This document shows, one piece after another, positions 58,736-64,000 of a stretch of 64,000 bases of DNA. This DNA comes from Prosapia bicincta (Eukaryota > Arthropoda > Insecta > Hemiptera > Cercopidae), in assembly GCA_036971475.1 (NCBI GenBank), contig JBAIZL010000004.1, positions 66,987,010 to 67,051,009 on the forward strand, written 5' to 3'. Positions within the stretch are counted from its first letter, which is position 1. The number at the start of each line of letters is the position of its first letter. Under the pieces are notes generated by a model that was not told the DNA's origin, searched no databases, and was given only the letters and a program-made list of their open reading frames with translations. The position numbers and the translations under genes are program-made.

Positions 58736-58894
58736 TGAGGCTACAACAGTTTACCGCTTGGAAATTAGACGACTTCACCTACCGAGAATAGGTCTTCCAG
58801 TAAGATTCTTGTTTAGTTACATTAAACTGTAAGTGAATGCAAGGAAACAGTGTTGCTTGATCAGACATTATAAATGTTCAGGTACTGTATATTG

Positions 58895-58933
58895 TACCTA
58901 CACACACAAACACACAAACCCACACACACACAC

Positions 58934-58990
<57 letters not shown>
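58895..58990. repeat. (CA)n(TA)n microsatellite
   Basis: (CA)-rich from about 58900 to 58935, then (TA)n to 58990. The 73- and 108-codon plus frames crossing it are microsatellite translations. Confidence 0.95.
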
Positions 58991-58993
<3 letters not shown>

Positions 58994-59545
58994 CTATTTT
59001 CCCGCTTTTTTAAAACCAATATTATTATACAGAGAGATTATAACACCCAGATAAAGCACGTAGGTTATCATTATTTCGTCACATCACCAGCTGACTTTAT
59101 AATTAACACTACGTGTTTGTCTCGCCTAATTAAATACTTGCTCACATTTCACTCAATAAAAGATGTCGAATATAAGTGGGACAATATATTTGCTGGATGA
59201 CACGGAAAAATCCCCTCTCACCAGGAGGCTTGGCTGTAGGCCACATGCCCCTCCAACATGACCTAGAGACTTCACCTCTCCGTGACGTAAAACGTTTTTC
59301 AATGTAACATTACTGTGTGCAACGGATTTTTTAAAAAAAGTGTTTCACTTGTCATTTGTGTTTCTGTAACCGGGCGTGGGAGGAAGTAATTGTCTTTGTT
59401 TGTGATTAAAGAATTTAATTTTTCTTGCTTACAATTGTCGTGGTTAGAGAAAGATTGACCCTTAAAATAAATTTAACTTTTATGTTGCTATGAGGTTAGA
59501 TCTGTGGAGGCACGTGAGTAAGCTTGCGGGTGGATGAAGGCGAAT
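58991..59545. other. Unique sequence, nothing recognised
   Basis: A GC-richer patch at 59200-59290. No supported feature. Confidence 0.5.
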
Positions 59546-59549
59546 AACC

Positions 59550-59554
59550 TGTCG

Positions 59555-59588
<34 letters not shown>

Positions 59589-59589
59589 T
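59550..59589. repeat. (CG)n(CA)n tract, potential Z-DNA
   Basis: TCGCGCGCGCGC followed directly by (AC)n gives nearly 40 bp of uninterrupted alternating purine-pyrimidine. (CG) runs are the strongest Z-DNA formers. Confidence 0.85.
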
Positions 59590-59782
59590 AATGAGAAAAT
59601 AGTAACCGTCAGTAATACATCTTCCTAGAATTTCATCTAGCATTTACCCTACAACACGATTCGAGCTTTAACTGTTGTTGGGTTCACCCTGTTAATGTTA
59701 GAGGAAATTTTGCGAGAAGCCGGAACTGCTTTTTTTTGCACTGCAAAATAAACAATCGTACTCCGGATATTAACTATTCAAG

Positions 59783-59783
<1 letters not shown>

Positions 59784-59838
<55 letters not shown>
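59784..59838. repeat. (TA)n tract at the PLE 3' side
   Basis: An uninterrupted TA run directly adjoining the PLE 3' end. Confidence 0.95.
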
Positions 59839-59841
<3 letters not shown>

Positions 59842-59903
59842 CATTTTCTTGTTTAATAATTTAAAACAACATATGTTATTCAAATACAAGAATATTTATT
59901 AAT

Positions 59904-59955
59904 TTATATCCAAAGCTTTTCGTTGGCAAACAGTACCAACATCATCAGGAATGAA
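59904..59955 (-). ncRNA. Hammerhead ribozyme core at the PLE 3' end
   Basis: On the minus strand: CTGATGA (59942-59948, the canonical form), stem II GTTGG...CCAAC with an 8-9 base loop, GAAA (59918-59921), AA-GC-TT as tiny stem III, T as the H17 base, then GGA able to pair with TCC before CTGATGA. Stem I is short (3 bp), and tertiary loop contacts cannot be judged. Confidence 0.6.
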
Positions 59956-60105
59956 AATTACAATAATGTAAGCTATAGGGCTAAAACTCATGTTTAATTA
60001 GAAATAGAATTGTTGCTAAATTTATACAAATTGCCAAATTTATTTTGTTGCTGTAACATTGTAGACATTGAATATAGTATAAAATTTTGAATGTATTTGT
60101 ATTTG

Positions 60106-60843
60106 TTATTTTATTAATTTGTTATTATTATTGTGTTTATATATTTCGAATGCTTCATATATATTGAATCCTAATCCTTTATTAATTTCTTTTATAAGTT
60201 TCATGTTTTCTATATTTGAAAATTGGTGCTTATTATTAATACAATGATTTGCGAAATTTGATTTATATATTTCTGGATTAATATAGGCATTTAAATGTTC
60301 TTTATATCTTTCTTTTAATTTTTTCTTGGTTTGACCTATATAAGCTTTATTACAATTTTCGCATTCTAATTTATAAACACCACCTTTTTCATGCATATTA
60401 ATTGTTTTATTATTGTTATTTATTATGTTTATTATTTTGTTATTAGTTTTGTATGCAATTTTGTTATTTGTATTTTTAAATAATTTGGTGATATTTTTTA
60501 TTTCATGGCCTATAAATAAAAATGAAGTCCATATTGTATTATTATTATTATTGCAAATTAAATTATTATTTTGTTTATTAAAAATATAATTAAGTTTGTC
60601 AACAGTTTTCTTTTTATAAGCGTTTTTTAATGCAATTTGATAAATTATGTTTTTTTTCTCTTATTTTATTTTCTTCATTCATGGGTATTTTATGCATTCT
60701 ATATAATAAGTTATATAAAGCAGCCATTTTTTGATTATATGGATGATTAGAATTATTTGGTATAATTTGGTTTGTCAAAGTTGGTTTACGGTATATCATA
60801 TATTCAAATTTTTCATTTTGTCTTATTATTGTTAAATCTAGAA

Positions 60844-60850
<7 letters not shown>
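60106..60850 (-). pseudogene. PLE RT thumb and GIY-YIG endonuclease, one frameshift
   Basis: Two minus-strand frames together cover the C-terminal third of a PLE protein. The first (60850 to about 60657) reads FLDLTIIRQNEKFEYMIYRK, then PTLTNQIIPNNSNHPYNQK and LLYRMHKIP, the end of the RT domain. At a run of T (60650-60657) the frame shifts. The second frame continues with TSFLFIGHEIKNITKLFKNT, an Asn-rich linker, and from about 60384 GGVYKLECENCNKAYIGQT with a conserved Arg in KERYKEH. That is the GIY-YIG nuclease core, with a CX2C pair between the GVY and YIG parts, as in PLE endonucleases. The stop is at 60106-60108. Apart from the homopolymer shift the frame is open, so this copy is young, or the shift is a sequencing slip. 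The Asn/Lys-rich bias reflects AT-rich codons. Confidence 0.88.

Positions 60851-60913
<63 letters not shown>
60849..60913. repeat. (TA)n tract at the PLE 5' break
   Basis: A TA run of about 65 bp fused in frame to the truncated RT; the YI-repeat at the start of the open frame is its translation. Confidence 0.95.
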
Positions 60914-60914
<1 letters not shown>

Positions 60915-61417
60915 GGTTTAATAAGCGGCAAAACTGTTCGTCTACGATTTCCCAGTACTCTGGGCTGGAGCTTAGTTAATGAGCTCTATCAATCAGTGAC
61001 TAAGTGCTAACTGAATGGGAAGGGTCTGGTACCTGCAACGCCTTTTGGCTACAGCCCAACTAAACGTGTTTGACGAGGCTACACATACGTGTTGTGATAA
61101 TCGCCTTTTGCTGCTATTTATGCAAATGTTACCGTCAAAGCCCTTGTATTGGTAGATCTTAAGTTTTTCCAGTAAAACCTATATTTAGCAATTGGGAAAT
61201 GTAAAAGTCAGAACTCTTCTGTGATTATTTTAAACATTTACAATCATGGACTCGGTAAATCTAACGTTTTACCCTAGTGTAGGTTCGTTCTAACCTAACC
61301 TAACTTGACAGTAATTAAATAATATACGCACTTGTCCCAAAATCTTGGTAAATGAATAGGAAACGCACATTGTTTTACTCTAAAAAGCAACGCTTATGAT
61401 AAAATCTCTTATTGCCA
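60914..61417. other. Unique sequence, nothing recognised
   Basis: Less AT-rich at 60940-61110. CTAACCTAACCTAACTTG near 61290 is a short CCTAA-type run. No gene. Confidence 0.5.
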
Positions 61418-61465
61418 GTTTTTCCGAGTTGACTTTCAAAATATAAAGTCCTCTCATTTTCTATT
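61418..61465. repeat. Dispersed repeat copy 2
   Basis: TTTTTCCGAGTTGACTTTCA, AAATATAAAGTCC and TTTTCTATTATAAAGCC match 58690-58750 in the same orientation. The PLE and its TA tracts lie between the two copies. Confidence 0.7.
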
Positions 61466-61789
61466 ATAAAGCCATTACGTCTATCAACTCTTGTCGGTAA
61501 GATTTACTAGTAAACCTAAAGTTACCAATCCACGGGCTTTTAGAGAAATACAAACGCACTGTGCATTGATCTAAAAAACCTGGCTGAAACCACCTAAAGA
61601 AAGATGTTGAAATACTATTACGAAACAAGCCAGAAGAAACAGTTATTTCAGACAAATAAAATTATTGAATTCCAATCACATAACGCTAACACAAAAGTTC
61701 GCTGCTCACTCCCTCTGACTGATTATTCTTACAACAATGTATTTTCCCCGATATATTTTTAATTGAGCTCCTAATTGGACAACAAGTGA
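61466..61789. other. Unique sequence, nothing recognised
   Basis: The 63-codon minus frame at 61464-61655 is unsupported. Confidence 0.5.
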
Positions 61790-61990
61790 TGTCGTTAGGC
61801 GCGCTTACTCGGCGGGTTCAGGACCCCGTAATAAATCCCGGCAGACGACTTGTCCTTTAACGAAGCCACGCTACACGTCGTCGTCAATCCGCCACCAACG
61901 CTGTCTGTCTTTACGGAACACTTAATTGGATCGCGGGAAATCTTCCTCTGAGGCATTAGTGGCGCCTCTTTTAATAGAGGAACTGAAGTT
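61790..61990. promoter_or_regulatory. CpG-rich candidate regulatory island
   Basis: Contains GGCGCGCTTACTCGGCGGG, CCCCGTAATAAATCCCGG, CACTTAATTGGATCGCGGG and TTAGTGGCGCCTC (61956-61968, CTCF-like). A 96-codon minus frame (61795-62085) overlaps but is not recognisable as a protein family. Confidence 0.28.
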
Positions 61991-62694
61991 TGCTCGTTCT
62001 TCTGTATAAGTATCTCCGTCACTGGGTAAAAGTTTATATTTTGCAACCTAAACTTTCTACATTTTGAACCGTTCGGGTTTGTCAAACGTGCATCAGATAT
62101 AACAAATAATTTGTTTAATATTTCAAATGGTTATTTCAAACTACAAAAAAATGTCTATGTTTAAATACATTGTTAAATAAAATATTTATAGATTCTTTGA
62201 TACAATGAAAATAATGATGAACCTTATAATATCGTACAAACGTATTGGAAACAATTTCTGTGAGTGTGACGTCACTTGACGTTATAGCTTGCGTAAACAT
62301 ATACAAAAAATCACTCTCAATTTAGGGCGAATATTTCTCATGATTTTAACGCCTGGTCATGACTATATTTCAATAGTTAAGTACATTTTTAAATTCACCT
62401 GCCCTTTCCTTCCACCAATTTGTTTTTCGCCCTAATTCAACGTATTACATTGAGTTATGGCATGGGTGATGATTAAATAATATACAGAGAGCCTTTGTTT
62501 CATGTGTCAGTCCTGCTTTTTCTGTTAAAGAATCCTTTAAAAGATTTTAATTGTTCAATTCCCTTTAGATTTGGTTTTACATCTAACGTGCTACAGAAAA
62601 GTCGTGAAACGCACAAAGTATAGAACTTAACACAATCTTATCTTTTACTACCATTTTACCATTTATTATATATAAAATTTATTCTTAATATTTA
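61991..62694. other. AT-rich sequence, nothing recognised
   Basis: No supported feature. Confidence 0.5.
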
Positions 62695-62857
62695 AACATA
62701 ACATTTTATGTGTACGTTCTAGAGTTATTACAAAGTTAGTATATCAGATAGCTTCATCTAACGTAGTCTATTATGAACATAACATTTTATGTGTACGTTC
62801 TAGAGTTATTACAAAGTTAGTATATCAGATAGCTTCATCTAACGTAGTCTATTATGA
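62695..62857. repeat. Perfect 81-bp tandem duplication
   Basis: AACATAACATTTTATGTG through AACGTAGTCTATTATG is repeated twice, starting at 62695 and 62776, with no difference seen. A very recent duplication, or an assembly artefact. Confidence 0.95.
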
Positions 62858-63589
62858 AATAAAATAATATTCCTTAGACGAACATTGTAATGGCGAACTG
62901 TTAGAGAAAGTAGCATAACCTACAAATAATAAAAACGTCTGTTATGTATAATCATACTATATCCCATAATTTATTCCAATATACGAGTAGGCCTACTATA
63001 TTTCATAATATATAAGAAATGGTTATTGCAAATTAATTAGGCATAACTTCAAAAACGTTTTTAAATTAAGACAAAAAAAAATTTAGCATTACACTCTTTA
63101 TTTTTCATTCGGAAATATTCGGCAAGATTCGCTAATCTGACTTTACGAGCTCAGGACTCAGCCTATACCTGTTCGGTTGTAGCCACCTTTCTGTGGACTT
63201 GGCCTTGTGCACAATATTGTCTTGCGCAACTTTTAATCAACGTTGAATTTTTGTTTTTGTTTTTATAATTTCTTTGTTGGCTGTGTACAGGTTGGTAATT
63301 TAATCCTAATATATGATAAATCCCAGTCGCCTTCCATATATGCAATAAGCATAACATGTTGTCAGGTAACGCGGAACTCAACAAACTCTTCTATTATAAT
63401 CTTGTCGTGAAAATAGTTGTATGATTTTTGTAAAATGATTACATTCTTTATTGTATTATGTAATGGGCAACAATGGCCTTACTTAATCACGCGATCGAAT
63501 TGCAAAACAGACAACATTTACTTTCTGCTGCAGTTATAATCCTGCAGTAATGGTTTGATAAAATAATGGTCCATTACCACTTCCATGAT
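62858..63589. other. AT-rich sequence, nothing recognised
   Basis: The 73-codon minus frame at 63163-63384 has no recognised domain. Confidence 0.5.
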
Positions 63590-63750
63590 CGGCGTTACAC
63601 GCAACAATGGTGCTCCTTACGTCGACAGATGTCTGCGTCGCGGTCACGCTACCACGCATGCGCTCTCTTGCCGTTAAACCGAAGATCCGATCTCAGCCTA
63701 CTCTCGATGGCCATTTAATTACCAGCAAAGTTGCCATGTTAGAACTATAC
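63590..63750. promoter_or_regulatory. Candidate regulatory island
   Basis: A less AT-rich block with CTTACGTCGACAGATGTC, TGCGTCGCGGTCACGC, CCACGCATGCGC and GATGGCCATTTAATTACCAG (TAATTA). Overlapping 62- and 72-codon frames have no recognisable features. Confidence 0.25.
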
Positions 63751-64000
63751 CACCTGTTACTTTTACAGGTTTTAGTTGTATCTTCTTGCGTTTTTAGTGT
63801 TATTGTAGCTATACGTTTTGTGTAAGTGCTGTGCATCCTGTATCTCTTTTCACAGTGAGAAAAGAACTTATATGATTTCACTGTCTGAAATTAAAATAAA
63901 ATCGTTCATAGTTATTAAAGTTGGTACTATTTAATTTCGGGCTTCACACACCCAAACGGCAAGTGGAAGTGGCATAAAATAATCATTTGAGCCAAGGTTA
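63751..64000. other. Window end, nothing recognised
   Basis: AT-rich unique sequence with AATAAA words but no associated coding frame. Confidence 0.5.

Larger units (their letters stand above)
59839..60850 (-). mobile_element. Penelope-like element, 5'-truncated, 3' end complete by eye
   Basis: A minus-strand fragment of about 1.0 kb carrying the last part of the RT, a linker, the GIY-YIG endonuclease, a 3' UTR and a hammerhead-type core. It is bounded by (TA)n at 59784-59838 on its 3' side and by (TA)n at about 60849-60913 exactly where the RT is cut (just before CFLDLTI). PLEs use the RT and a GIY-YIG endonuclease for target-primed insertion. The upstream catalytic RT motifs are missing, so this copy cannot move on its own. 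Confidence 0.88.

Noticed and set aside
58874..59200. 108-codon plus-strand frame with long Tyr-Ile run
   Set aside because: Its core is the translation of a (TA)n microsatellite.

Overview
This window reads as a gene-poor, AT-rich stretch of an insect (or at least arthropod) chromosome. The evidence is: decayed reverse-transcriptase fragments of the R1 LINE clade, Penelope-like elements (PLEs) with a GIY-YIG endonuclease, tRNA-derived SINE heads, many (TA)n and (CA)n microsatellites, and a degenerate array in the CCTAA/TTAGG pentamer register of insect telomeres. I recognise no complete protein-coding gene. Nearly all open frames of 60-110 codons are chance frames, microsatellite translations or repeat translations. 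Three short plus-strand segments (about 26.06, 27.67 and 57.6 kb) look like possible terminal exons or small ORFs; their products are unknown.

Layout. 0-3.3 kb: an 80-bp satellite with nested higher-order structure, then a 25-bp minisatellite. 3.3-7 kb: fold-back (MITE-like) repeats and a 69-bp repeat between two (TA)n tracts. 8-11 kb: a GC-rich 29-bp minisatellite and a degenerate 19-bp repeat. 11.7-13.6 kb: nested retroposon debris, a LINE reverse-transcriptase relic and the first PLE fold-back. 17.5-18.1 kb: a LINE/SINE tail. 21.2-23.5 kb: a 33/66-bp AT-rich satellite. 24.5-29.3 kb: a tRNA-SINE head, two more PLE fold-backs and two candidate exons. 31.9-32.7 kb: a telomere-like pentamer array with a 50-bp higher-order unit. 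34.6-35.2 kb: an R1-clade LINE fragment. 37.6-43.3 kb: a 74-bp satellite of about 77 copies. 48.0-48.7 kb: a 55-bp purine-rich array. 52.3-54.2 kb: a 40/80-bp array. 59.8-60.9 kb: a PLE fragment with RT thumb and GIY-YIG endonuclease, flanked on both sides by (TA)n. Between these lie CpG-richer islands with TAAT-core, E-box, CRE-like and CTCF-like words; these may be enhancers or conserved non-coding elements, which only comparison can show.

The most interesting signal is at the PLE ends. Four PLE loci (13.4, 24.7, 28.8 and 59.9 kb) each carry the order CTGANGA, short hairpin, GAAA, followed by a tiny stem III, a UH cleavage position and a strand able to pair back. This is the layout of a type I hammerhead ribozyme with minimal helix III. 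Three loci are head-to-head fold-backs with one ribozyme copy per arm. By eye both copies are intact at 28.8 kb, while at 13.4 and 24.7 kb one arm keeps the core and the other has a core substitution. Hammerhead ribozymes in PLEs are established; their paired arrangement here is the observation to test. Nothing viral, no CRISPR and no toxin gene was seen.
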